Assembly (NCBI GenBank): GCA_947258465.1
Contig: CAMYIQ010000150.1
Span: 1 to 21,535, forward strand
Source of the DNA: an uncultured Erythrobacter sp.
GTDB lineage: Bacteria; Pseudomonadota; Alphaproteobacteria; Sphingomonadales; Sphingomonadaceae
Length of the DNA: 21,535 nt
Reading direction: 5' to 3'
Shown: positions 15,074-21,535 of the stretch, piece after piece
Position numbering within the stretch: the first letter of the stretch is position 1
Layout: every line of letters starts with the position of its first letter
Notes under the pieces: generated by a model
Seen by the model: only the letters and a program-made list of their open reading frames with translations
Database searches by the model: none
Told to the model about the DNA's origin: nothing
Made by a program: the position numbers and the translations under genes

Positions 15074-16732
15074 TTGATCGATTATCCCCGCGGAATCCCG
15101 GTGCTGATTTTCGTTCTCGTCACCGGTATCACCGTGCTCAGCGTCTTTGCGATCGAGCGGGGCGAACAGGAACGCGATGCCGCCGATGTCGCGCGCAAGG
15201 CGCAGGCGATGACGTCGGCCATCGAACGGCGGGCCTATACCAGCTCGGCCTATCTGCGTGCGGGGGCCGCGCTGCTGTCGACGCAGGATGAAGTCACGCC
15301 CGAACTGTTCCGGCGGTTTGTTTCCGAACTACGCCTGGATGCCAATTATCGGGGCGCGGAAGGGATCGGCTGGGCACCCGTCGTCGAGGCCGCGGAACTT
15401 GCCGCGTTCGAAGCGCGGCTCGGTATGAGCCGGAGGGACGAACAGCATGTCACTCCCACGATCGAGGAACAGCCGCGCGACCTGCTGACGCCGATCCTGT
15501 TCCTGCAGCCCGACACCGTGCGCAACCGCCGCGCGCTGGGCTACGACATGTATTCCGAACCGACACGTCGTGCGGCGATGGATTTGGCCGCGGCCAATGA
15601 TCGCCCCACCGCCAGCGGGCCGGTCGTGCTGGTGCAGGAAGGCGGCGGGGATGCCGTCGGCTTCCTTATTGTGATGCCGGTCTTCGAGGGGCTGAGCAGC
15701 TCGCGCGAGCTCAAGGGCTTTATTTACAGCCCGTTCAATGCCTCGCAGTTTCTCGCCTCCGCGTCCGATCTGGTCAGCTATGACGACATCGGCGCCCGGC
15801 TGCTCGACGGAGAGACCGCCGACCCGGTGCCGATGGCGCGGAGCGATGCCTGGCTCGATGGCCGGTCGGCCGTGGTCAGGGAAGTCAACCTCGCCAATCG
15901 CACAATGATGCTCGAAGTGCAGTCCACGCGTGAAGAGGGACTGTCCTCTATGTCGATGATCACGCTGCTGTTCGGCCTTGCCGTCGCCAGCCTGCTGATG
16001 CTGGTGGCGCGCCTGCTAACTCAGCAGACGCTGGAGGATCGCCGTGCGATAAGCTGGTTCGAGGAACAGAACTCGATCCGCAATTCGCTGACGCGTGAGC
16101 TCAATCACCGGGTCAAGAACACGCTTGCCAATGTGCTGTCGATCGTGTCGCTGACTCGCCGCAGGTCGGCGGATTTGGACGAATTCGCAGAGGGGCTCGA
16201 TGGGCGTATTCGCGCGCTTTCGGCCACACACGATCTGCTGACCCAGTCGGACTGGGGGACCACGCCGATTCGCGCGGTGGTGGAGGTCGAGCTAGCGCCC
16301 TATGCGCGCGACGAGGACCACCAGCTCGATCTGGTTGGTCCGCATACCGAGCTGGCGCCGAACGATGCCCTGTCGCTGGGCCTCGCGGTTCACGAGTTGG
16401 CGACCAATGCGGCGAAGTATGGATCGCTCAGCGTGCCGGGCGGCAAGGTCACCGTTCGGTGGAGCCAGATCAACGACACGCTGGCGAAAATTGAATGGAT
16501 CGAAAGCGATGGGCCACCCGTATCGCAGCCGCAACGTCGCGGGTTCGGCACCGATCTGATCGAGAAGATCGTGGCGCATGAACTGCGCCATCCGGTCGAA
16601 CTCGATTTCCGGCCGGAGGGTGTTCGCTGCAGCCTTCTGGTGCCGGTTCGCGAGCGGAGCGAATTCGAATTGCGAAGCAAGGGGCCGGGCGCGCGCGAGC
16701 TGGACGCAGACGAAGAAAAACCCGGACCGTAG
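15074..16732 (+). CDS. CHASE domain HWE/HRxxN-family membrane sensor (GSR kinase or PhyR phosphatase)
   Basis: A 552-residue membrane sensor. It starts at TTG 15074 with a perfect GGAGG 6 nt upstream. TM1 is at about 8-28, and a periplasmic CHASE-type domain lies between (EGIGWAPVV, FLQPDTVRNRRALGYDMYSE, GFLIVMPVF). TM2 is at about 293-313. The cytosolic HWE module has phosphoacceptor H345 in ELNHRVKNTLANV, the N box AVHELATNAAKYGSLS with H440, W-x-E (IEWIESDGP) and the G box RGFGTDLIEKIV. All residues needed for kinase activity are present. It lies between nepR-ecfG and phyR, the position where Sphingomonadales carry a PhyR kinase or the phosphatase PhyP/GsrP; sequence alone does not separate these. 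No EcfG promoter precedes it. Confidence 0.9.
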   Translation: MIDYPRGIPVLIFVLVTGITVLSVFAIERGEQERDAADVARKAQAMTSAIERRAYTSSAYLRAGAALLSTQDEVTPELFRRFVSELRLDANYRGAEGIGWAPVVEAAELAAFEARLGMSRRDEQHVTPTIEEQPRDLLTPILFLQPDTVRNRRALGYDMYSEPTRRAAMDLAAANDRPTASGPVVLVQEGGGDAVGFLIVMPVFEGLSSSRELKGFIYSPFNASQFLASASDLVSYDDIGARLLDGETADPVPMARSDAWLDGRSAVVREVNLANRTMMLEVQSTREEGLSSMSMITLLFGLAVASLLMLVARLLTQQTLEDRRAISWFEEQNSIRNSLTRELNHRVKNTLANVLSIVSLTRRRSADLDEFAEGLDGRIRALSATHDLLTQSDWGTTPIRAVVEVELAPYARDEDHQLDLVGPHTELAPNDALSLGLAVHELATNAAKYGSLSVPGGKVTVRWSQINDTLAKIEWIESDGPPVSQPQRRGFGTDLIEKIVAHELRHPVELDFRPEGVRCSLLVPVRERSEFELRSKGPGARELDADEEKPGP

Positions 16733-16746
16733 AGCGGCCCGGGTTT
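16718..16746. terminator. Bidirectional intrinsic terminator between the CHASE-HWE sensor and phyR
   Basis: AAACCCGG (16718-16725) pairs with CCGGGTTT (16739-16746), extended inward by CCG/CGG after one mismatch, with loop TAGAG containing the kinase stop codon (16730-16732). A-rich and T-rich flanks on either side allow termination of both convergent transcripts. Confidence 0.75.
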
Positions 16747-16776
16747 CCCGTTTTATCGTTGAATGCGGTGAAAGTG

Positions 16777-17568
16777 TTAGCCCAGCGGGCGGCTCGACCC
16801 GAAGAACAGCGCCTGGCTGATCGCCGCGCGGACAGTCTGTTCCTGAAACGGCTTGGTGACCAGATAGGTAGGTTCGGGCCTGTCGCCGGTCAGCAGGCGT
16901 TCGGGATAGGCGGTGATGAAGATCACCGGGACGCTGCTGATCGCGAGAATGTCGTCCACGGCATCGAGGCCCGAGGACCCATCGGCGAGCTGGATATCGG
17001 CAAGCACGAGGCCCGGTGTCTTTTCGGCGACGACTTCCTGCGCCTGCGTCCGCGTGGCGGCAGTGCCACAAACATCGTGGCCGAGCGAGGTCACGAGATC
17101 TTCGAGCTGCATGGAAATCAGCGGCTCGTCCTCGATGATCAGAACGCTGGTCGCCGATTCGCGATCGATCTCCGAAACCGCTTCCTGGGCCAGCCGTTCG
17201 ATATCCTCGGCCGAAGCGTCCATGATCTCGGCGGCTTGCTCGGGCGAAAAATCCTCCAGCGTGGTCAGCAGCAGCGCCTGGCGGTTCAGCGGAGTCACGG
17301 ATTTGAGGCGATCCTGCGCGGCGCCTTCGTGTTCATCGCTGCCAAAGGTTTCGGGAACGTCCATATAGGCGCTCGACCAGACCTTGTTGAACGCGCGGTA
17401 GAGCGGGACGCGGCCACCCTCGAGCGATTGTTTGAGTTCGCTATCGGCCAGGGCGGCCTCCAGCGTAGCGCGGACGAATGCGTCTCCCGTAGCCTGCGAA
17501 CCGGTCAGTGCGCGCGCATAGCGGCGCAAATACGGCAGGTTACGAGCAATCTGATCACCAAGCGACAT
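16777..17568 (-). CDS. phyR: Anti-anti-sigma response regulator PhyR
   Basis: A 263-residue protein. Residues 1-130 form the sigma-like domain that mimics EcfG, with a region-4-like PLNRQALLLTTLEDFSPEQAAEIM at 93-116. Residues 140-263 are a receiver domain: acidic pair in IIEDEP (E146, D147), phosphoacceptor D191 in VLADIQLADG, the switch segment VPVIFITAYPERLLTG, and the conserved lysine in VTKPF. On phosphorylation it binds NepR and frees EcfG. AAGGAAGGGG sits 5 nt before the ATG. A perfect EcfG promoter 31-55 nt upstream makes it self-amplifying. It is convergent with the CHASE-HWE sensor and divergent from the Crp-family gene. Confidence 0.97.
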   Translation of the reverse strand: MSLGDQIARNLPYLRRYARALTGSQATGDAFVRATLEAALADSELKQSLEGGRVPLYRAFNKVWSSAYMDVPETFGSDEHEGAAQDRLKSVTPLNRQALLLTTLEDFSPEQAAEIMDASAEDIERLAQEAVSEIDRESATSVLIIEDEPLISMQLEDLVTSLGHDVCGTAATRTQAQEVVAEKTPGLVLADIQLADGSSGLDAVDDILAISSVPVIFITAYPERLLTGDRPEPTYLVTKPFQEQTVRAAISQALFFGSSRPLG

Positions 17569-17598
17569 TTAGACCCCTTCCTTAAGGTGCGCGCTTCT

Positions 17599-17623
17599 AA
17601 CGTGTTGGGCCGGGTTAGGTTCC
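17599..17623 (-). promoter_or_regulatory. EcfG promoter of phyR
   Basis: On the minus strand GGAAC (17623-17619), a 16-nt spacer and CGTT (17602-17599) match the consensus exactly. The start would be near 17591, leaving a leader of about 24 nt before the phyR ATG at 17568. Spacing is identical to the nepR-ecfG site. Confidence 0.88.
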
Positions 17624-17713
17624 TGCGCTTGCAGCCGCAAGGTGTCGTTTGACAAATAGGCCGGTTCGGGCGAATCCGTCCAGGCGACATTACCTCGCCG
17701 GGAGCCCAGAGCG

Positions 17714-18460
17714 TTGCACGAGATTGCCGATCCCATTGCCTGTCCGCAGTGTCCGCTTCAGGCCTGCCCCGGCCTGAGAGAGCTCGGCGAGCAACAGCTC
17801 GTCTATATGGAGGAATTCAAGGATGGCGAAGTCGCGCTGGACCGGGGCGATGCGCTGATCGAGGAGGGGGAGTGTCATGAACGCCTTTATACCGTTCTCG
17901 ACGGCGTTTTGATTCGCTCGCGATCGCTCGACGATGGTCGGCGGCAGATCGTCAACTTCATGTTTCCCGGCGATCTCATCGGTCTCCAGGGGGCGTTCGA
18001 CGAACCGTCGAGCCATACGATCGAAGCGCTGGTGGAGGCGCGCCTGTGCCGATTCAGGAAAGACGCTTTCTTCGAACTGGTGGCGAAGCATCCGACCCTC
18101 GGTTACGATATCACCTGGCTCGCCGCCAAGGAAGAAACGGCTCTCGAAGGGCACATCGTGTCGCTGGGGCAGCGCAATGCCCGCGAACGGGTGACCTATC
18201 TGGCGGTGTGGTTGCTCGACCGGGCGCAATCGACCTGCCTGGCCGACGAACAGAACATTGTTTCTCTGCCGATCACCCAGGCGCAAATCGCCGATATGCT
18301 GGGCCTGTCGCTGGTCCACACCAACCGAACCCTGCGCCAACTCCAGCGCGAAGGCCTGGTGGAATGGAAATCGCGCGAAATCCACGTACCGGACCTCGCC
18401 AAAGCGGCCGAATTCGCCCAGTTCGATCGCGGCAAGGACAATTGCCGACCCTTTATCTGA
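17714..18460 (+). CDS. Crp/Fnr family transcription regulator with FNR-like cysteines
   Basis: A 248-residue protein from TTG 17714. Cysteines C10, C13 and C18 (CPQCPLQACP) plus C112 (EARLCRFRK) match in spacing the four [4Fe-4S] ligands of E. coli FNR (C20, C23, C29, C122), so oxygen or redox sensing is likely. The cyclic-nucleotide-fold domain spans about 30-145 and the winged helix about 165-240. The recognition helix reads LSLVHTNRTLRQL: the FNR E-x-x-S-R contact set is replaced by V-x-x-N-R, so it should not bind the classic FNR box. It is divergent from phyR across 145 bp. A TTGACA at 17649-17654 may be a -35, but its -10 is weak. Confidence 0.87.
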   Translation: MHEIADPIACPQCPLQACPGLRELGEQQLVYMEEFKDGEVALDRGDALIEEGECHERLYTVLDGVLIRSRSLDDGRRQIVNFMFPGDLIGLQGAFDEPSSHTIEALVEARLCRFRKDAFFELVAKHPTLGYDITWLAAKEETALEGHIVSLGQRNARERVTYLAVWLLDRAQSTCLADEQNIVSLPITQAQIADMLGLSLVHTNRTLRQLQREGLVEWKSREIHVPDLAKAAEFAQFDRGKDNCRPFI

Positions 18461-18512
18461 CCGGATTATCTGACCGGAATTTCGCGCAATTCAAAAAAAA
18501 TGACGATAGGCG

Positions 18513-18537
18513 GGAACCCAGTTTTTGGCGGCGCGTA
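18513..18537 (+). promoter_or_regulatory. EcfG-like promoter of the candidate sRNA
   Basis: GGAAC (18513-18517), a 16-nt spacer and CGTA (18534-18537) differ from the EcfG consensus only at the last base (CGTT). The spacing equals that of the nepR and phyR promoters nearby. Transcription would start near 18543, with no ORF ahead and a strong terminator about 55-90 nt downstream. Confidence 0.55.
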
Positions 18538-18542
18538 TCCTT

Positions 18543-18633
18543 TATGTCACCGCCGAGACCCCCCCTCCCGTCCAAGCGGCCGGTGATACGATCCCGAAAG
18601 GCCTCCGTTGCATAAGCAGCGGAGGCCTTTTTT
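18543..18633 (+). ncRNA. Candidate GsrN-like general stress response small RNA
   Basis: The interval holds no credible ORF but has three sRNA hallmarks. An EcfG-like promoter ends at 18537. An 8-bp stem, TGTCACCG (18545-18552) with CGGTGATA (18581-18588, one G-T pair), displays a C-rich loop with CCCCCCCTCCC at 18559-18569, complementary to Shine-Dalgarno sequences. An intrinsic terminator ends it, giving a transcript of about 90 nt. Caulobacter GsrN is an EcfG(SigT)-dependent sRNA with an exposed C-rich loop that pairs with the katG leader and with a 3' terminator hairpin. The match here is of architecture and genomic context, not proven homology. The terminator could instead belong to the Crp-family gene, whose stop is 137 nt upstream. 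Confidence 0.55.
18597..18633 (+). terminator. Strong intrinsic terminator
   Basis: AAAGGCCTCCGTTGC (18597-18611) pairs with GCAGCGGAGGCCTTT (18616-18630) over 15 positions with one wobble, loop ATAA, followed by a run of six T's at 18628-18633. It is the strongest terminator in the window. It would end the candidate sRNA and also any read-through from the Crp-family gene. Confidence 0.92.
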
Positions 18634-18729
18634 CCGTGCGACGGTCTTTTTCCATGCGACGGTCCGCGCTCGGGATTTTGCGGCGAAGACATGCGAAGGC
18701 AGGGCCGGGCAAAGCGCCCCGCGAAGGTA

Positions 18730-19161
18730 TCAGCGCAGGGCGCCGCGCAGGCGCGAGATGATGCCCTGTCGCCGGGGTTGGCGCAGCAGATCCACCAGGA
18801 TGTCCGCGTCATAGGGTTTTTCGAGAATACAGCCGAGCGCGGCAATGTCCGCGGGAATGTCCTGCGGGGCGCCGGTCGAAAAAATGATGCGCGGGCTGTC
18901 CGGGCCAAGCGTGCGGACCAGTTCGGCAATGGCCCAGCCATCGTCGCGGTCGGCAAGGTGCACGTCGAGCACGATTACCTGGGGCTGATCGTCGCGCAAA
19001 TGGCGCAGGGCTTCCTCGGTCGAGGCGGACAGCGCCACCTTGGCTACGCCGGCATCGAGCAGCGCCTGTTCGATCGTGAGGCCGAGGACGGCATCATCTT
19101 CCACCACTAGCACATGGGCCGGTAGCTTTTCACGAGCGCGGGTCTTGGGGTGCTGCGTCAT
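18730..19161 (-). CDS. Single-domain response regulator, SdrG-like candidate
   Basis: A 143-residue protein starting at ATG 19161 (MTQHPKTRAREK). The in-frame extension to 19293 has no receiver-like sequence. A basic N-terminal tail precedes a receiver: acidic residues in VLVVEDD, phosphoacceptor in VIVLDVHLADRDDGW, then PRIIFSTGAP, which occupies the place of the FAT-GUY motif, and the lysine in ILEKPY. A basic C-terminal tail follows (RRQGIISRLRGALR). There is no output domain. Single-domain regulators such as SdrG of Sphingomonas take part in phosphotransfer to PhyR; the position beside phyR suggests the same here, though the motif match is imperfect. Its upstream GGAAC lacks an EcfG -10. 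Confidence 0.87.
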   Translation of the reverse strand: MTQHPKTRAREKLPAHVLVVEDDAVLGLTIEQALLDAGVAKVALSASTEEALRHLRDDQPQVIVLDVHLADRDDGWAIAELVRTLGPDSPRIIFSTGAPQDIPADIAALGCILEKPYDADILVDLLRQPRRQGIISRLRGALR

Positions 19162-19289
19162 CGGTTCTCGTAAGGGGTGGCGATATCGGTATCGCGCATG
19201 TGTTCCGCCAACGGTGGGCGCGCCGATGCAGTTCCCGCCGCCTGTCGCTTGACTGCGGACCGTGGCCAAATTGCGACAGCCGGCCCGGT

Positions 19290-20453
19290 TCAATCAGCGA
19301 TCGGCCTTTCATAAATCGCATATTCGCGATTGACGCTGCTTTCGATGGCATCGGCAATTGCCATCATCCCCTTATTGTCGTCGAGGATCCAGCCGATCTC
19401 GGCGCGCTGCGTGCCATAGAGCCGGGTGGCGGTGTCGCGGATCTGGCTGATCATCATGAAGGCAAGCTGGCTGGCGAGACGCGAATTGTGCAGTTCCTTG
19501 AGCACACCCATCAGGGGCACGCGCATATCGGCGCCGATGGGTTTGCGCATCCAGCGCAGCAGGTGGAACCATCCGAAGGGAAACAGCTTGCCATTCACCT
19601 TGCGCAGTACGCGGTTGACGTCGGGGAAAGTCAGCATGAAGGCGACTGGCCGCCCGTCCAGTTCCGCCACCAGATTGATCTCCTCGTGAATGATCGGCTT
19701 CAGTTTCTTGCCGGCATAGGCGATTTCTTCACTGGTGAAGGGAACGAACCCCCAATTGTTCGACCAGGCATCATTGAGGATCGAAAGGATTACCTCGACT
19801 TCCTCGTCCCAGCGTTTTGTGTCGACCGGGCGGACGGTGATGCGTTTGTTGCGCTGGCCCGATTGCACGATGCGGCGCACCAGCGGGGGGAAATCCCCCG
19901 ATACGTCCAGATCGTATGTCAGCAACGTCTTGGCGCGCGCATAGCCCGCGCTCTCGATCCATTGCCGGTATATAGCCGGGTGGTGGCCCATCATGATCAG
20001 CGGCGCGTGATCCTGGCCTTTTACAAGCAGGCCGGGCTCTTCCCAGATCGACATCGAGATCGGGCCGATCGCGCGAGTCATGCCCTGCGCGCGCAACCAG
20101 CGCTCGGCCGCCGCGAGAAGCGCATGCGCCGCGCCTTCGTCCTCGGCATCGAAATAGCCGAACATGCCCGCGCCTGGACCGAAACCCTGTTCGCGCGGCA
20201 ATTCGAGGGCAAGATGATCGATATGGGCGGAAATGCGGCCCACCGGCCTGCCTTTCCGGCGGGCGATGAAGAGCTGGTGTGAGGCATGACCGAAAAAGGG
20301 GTTCTTACCCGGATCGACCAATTCCAATTGTTCCGAACGCAGTTGCGGCACGGAATGCGGTTCGCGTGCGGCCAGCGCTCGACCGATATCGACAAACTCG
20401 GCGCGGCCCTTCTTGCCTTCCACTGCCTCTATCACCACATTCGCATCCGACAT
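19290..20453 (-). CDS. GNAT-like acyltransferase, candidate bacterial ceramide synthase
   Basis: A 387-residue soluble protein with two GNAT-like halves. The first has PGKNPFFGHASHQLFIA, GRPVGRISAHIDH, MTRAIGPISMSIWEEPGLLV and HPAIYRQWIESAGYARAK. The second has SILNDAWSNNWGFVPFTSEE, GRPVAFMLTFPDVN, FPFGWFHLLRWMRKP and EIGWILDDNKGMMAIADAIES. The family is widely mislabelled dATP pyrophosphohydrolase or N-acetyltransferase. As I recall, the Caulobacter enzyme (CC_1154/bCerS) that N-acylates the sphingoid precursor to ceramide belongs here. I therefore suggest transfer of a fatty acyl group in sphingolipid synthesis; the family is certain, the exact substrate is not. It stands alone, divergent from the desaturase gene. 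Confidence 0.78.
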   Translation of the reverse strand: MSDANVVIEAVEGKKGRAEFVDIGRALAAREPHSVPQLRSEQLELVDPGKNPFFGHASHQLFIARRKGRPVGRISAHIDHLALELPREQGFGPGAGMFGYFDAEDEGAAHALLAAAERWLRAQGMTRAIGPISMSIWEEPGLLVKGQDHAPLIMMGHHPAIYRQWIESAGYARAKTLLTYDLDVSGDFPPLVRRIVQSGQRNKRITVRPVDTKRWDEEVEVILSILNDAWSNNWGFVPFTSEEIAYAGKKLKPIIHEEINLVAELDGRPVAFMLTFPDVNRVLRKVNGKLFPFGWFHLLRWMRKPIGADMRVPLMGVLKELHNSRLASQLAFMMISQIRDTATRLYGTQRAEIGWILDDNKGMMAIADAIESSVNREYAIYERPIAD

Positions 20454-20602
20454 TCGCGCGTTACCTTCGTTCAGCCTGGATTAGCCCTGTGTGCGCTAGC
20501 TGATCTTTGTCAAGGAAACGCGCCGCCACGATTACTATGATCGACACCGTGCGCTGTATCGCGTGCGTGTTTTCGGATAGAGACGCCCCGGGAATTTCGA
20601 CC

Positions 20603-21535
20603 ATGAATGTGCAACAAACACGGATTTCGGCTGCCGATATCGCCTCGCGGCGCAACGCGGGTTCGGGCTGGCACGCCCAGATACCCGACGACAAGGCAAT
20701 GCTGCGCGCGGCGCGGGATCTGACCAAGGATATCGCCGAACATCGGGCGCGAATATACTGGCCCGACATGATCGGTTCGGCCGTGATCGGCTACGCTTCG
20801 CTGGCTGGCGCGATCCTCGTCGATAGCCTGCCGGTCGCACTCGCGCTCGGCGTTCTATCGGTCCTCGCGCTTTATCGCGCGCTGTTGTTCATCCACGAGA
20901 TTTCGCATTTTCGAAACGGCGCGCTGCCCGGCTTCAGCGCGGTGTGGAATCTGCTGGTCGGCATTCCGATGCTGACCCCGTCCTTCATGTACGAACAGGT
21001 GCACACGCTGCATCACAAGCGCACGCAATACGGCACGATCGAGGACCCGGAATATCTGCCTCTCGCGCTGATGAAGCCGTGGAGCCTGCCCGCCTTCGTG
21101 CTGATCGCGCTGCTGGCCCCGGCTGCCCTGCTGTTCCGTTTCGCCGTGCTGGTGCCGCTGGGGGCGGTCATTCCGCCGATCCGCCGGCTTACCTGGCAAC
21201 GGCTCAGCGCGCTGGCGATCAATCCCGATTTCCGCCGTCGCCCGCCCGAAGGCGATCTGCGGCCGCGGGTGCTGTTTCAGGAAGTGGGCGGAATGCTGTG
21301 GAGCTGGGCGCTGATCGGCAGTGTTTTCGCCTTCGGCTGGAAACCGCTGCTGGTGGCCTTCGCGGTTGCGTCGGTGGTCGCGCTGCTCAACCAGCTACGC
21401 ACGCTGGTGGCCCATTTGTGGGAGAACGAGGGCGAGGCGATGACCGTCACCGCGCAGTTCCTCGATAGCGTCAACGTGCCGCCGCCCGGCATGATCGCAG
21501 AATTGTGGGCGCCCGTGGGGCTGCGCTATCACGCG
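20603..21535 (+). CDS. Membrane fatty acid desaturase, 3' end cut by window edge
   Basis: The open frame runs from ATG 20603 for 311 codons to the window edge. The N-terminal 55 residues are polar; hydrophobic spans follow at about 56-90 (MIGSAVIGYASLAGAILVDS and LALGVLSVLALY). Histidine box 1 is HEISH (about 98-102) and box 2 is HTLHH (about 135-139). Later comes LVAHLWENEG, and LRYHA at the very edge begins the third box. Together these mark the di-iron membrane desaturase/hydroxylase family acting on acyl or lipid chains at the inner membrane. The missing C-terminus prevents a subfamily call. It is divergent from the acyltransferase gene, so a role in the same lipid pathway is possible. 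Confidence 0.85.
   Translation, partial: MNVQQTRISAADIASRRNAGSGWHAQIPDDKAMLRAARDLTKDIAEHRARIYWPDMIGSAVIGYASLAGAILVDSLPVALALGVLSVLALYRALLFIHEISHFRNGALPGFSAVWNLLVGIPMLTPSFMYEQVHTLHHKRTQYGTIEDPEYLPLALMKPWSLPAFVLIALLAPAALLFRFAVLVPLGAVIPPIRRLTWQRLSALAINPDFRRRPPEGDLRPRVLFQEVGGMLWSWALIGSVFAFGWKPLLVAFAVASVVALLNQLRTLVAHLWENEGEAMTVTAQFLDSVNVPPPGMIAELWAPVGLRYHA

Noticed and set aside
19182..19206. GGAAC on the minus strand before the 18730-19161 response regulator as an EcfG promoter
   Set aside because: At 16 nt spacing the -10 reads TATC, with no GTT at neighbouring spacings.

Overview
The window is GC-rich chromosomal DNA with dense, mostly short-gap or overlapping genes. Gene content points to an alphaproteobacterium of the order Sphingomonadales, most likely Erythrobacteraceae. 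The evidence is a PhyR/NepR/EcfG general stress response (GSR) locus, HRxxN/HWE-type histidine kinases, an NDUFA12-DUF2155 pair, a TelA-XpaC-PHA-granule cluster, and ceramide-type lipid genes. I see no insertion sequence, phage, CRISPR array or obvious horizontally acquired island.

Layout. Bases 1-2194 (minus) hold telA, an xpaC-like gene and a partial polyhydroxyalkanoic-acid-system gene. Bases 2365-3810 hold a cytosolic PAS-HWE histidine kinase (+) facing a single-domain response regulator (-); the two stop codons overlap in a shared CTAG. Bases 3970-5703 (-) encode a fatty-acyl-AMP/acyl-ACP ligase. Bases 5836-7856 (+) carry recX, a DUF192 lipoprotein, NDUFA12 and a DUF2155 lipoprotein, running into aat (-). 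A tRNA-Trp and a LOG-family gene follow (+). Bases 9593-11957 (-) are a tightly overlapped glmM-DUF1272-thiD operon. Fe-type sodB (+) and an AI-2E-family permease (-) share a bidirectional terminator.

Bases 14035-19161 form a GSR island: ecfG and nepR (-), a CHASE-HWE sensor kinase or phosphatase (+), phyR (-), an FNR-like Crp-family regulator with four candidate Fe-S cysteines (+), and a second single-domain response regulator (-). Promoters matching the EcfG consensus (GGAAC, 16 nt, CGTT) lie exactly before nepR-ecfG and before phyR. A GGAAC/GGTT version lies before the distant response regulator at 3430-3810, which ties that gene to the same regulon.

The most interesting item is an unannotated interval at 18513-18633 between the Crp-family gene and the second response regulator. 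It has an EcfG-like promoter, an 8-bp stem displaying a C-rich loop (CCCCCCCTCCC, complementary to Shine-Dalgarno sequences) and a strong intrinsic terminator. This is the architecture of the stress-response small RNA GsrN of Caulobacter, so I propose a GsrN-like sRNA here.

The right end carries an acyltransferase of the family that includes the bacterial ceramide synthase (often misannotated as dATP pyrophosphohydrolase) and a fatty acid desaturase cut by the window edge. With the acyl ligase at 3970-5703 these suggest dispersed sphingolipid synthesis genes, which is an inference.
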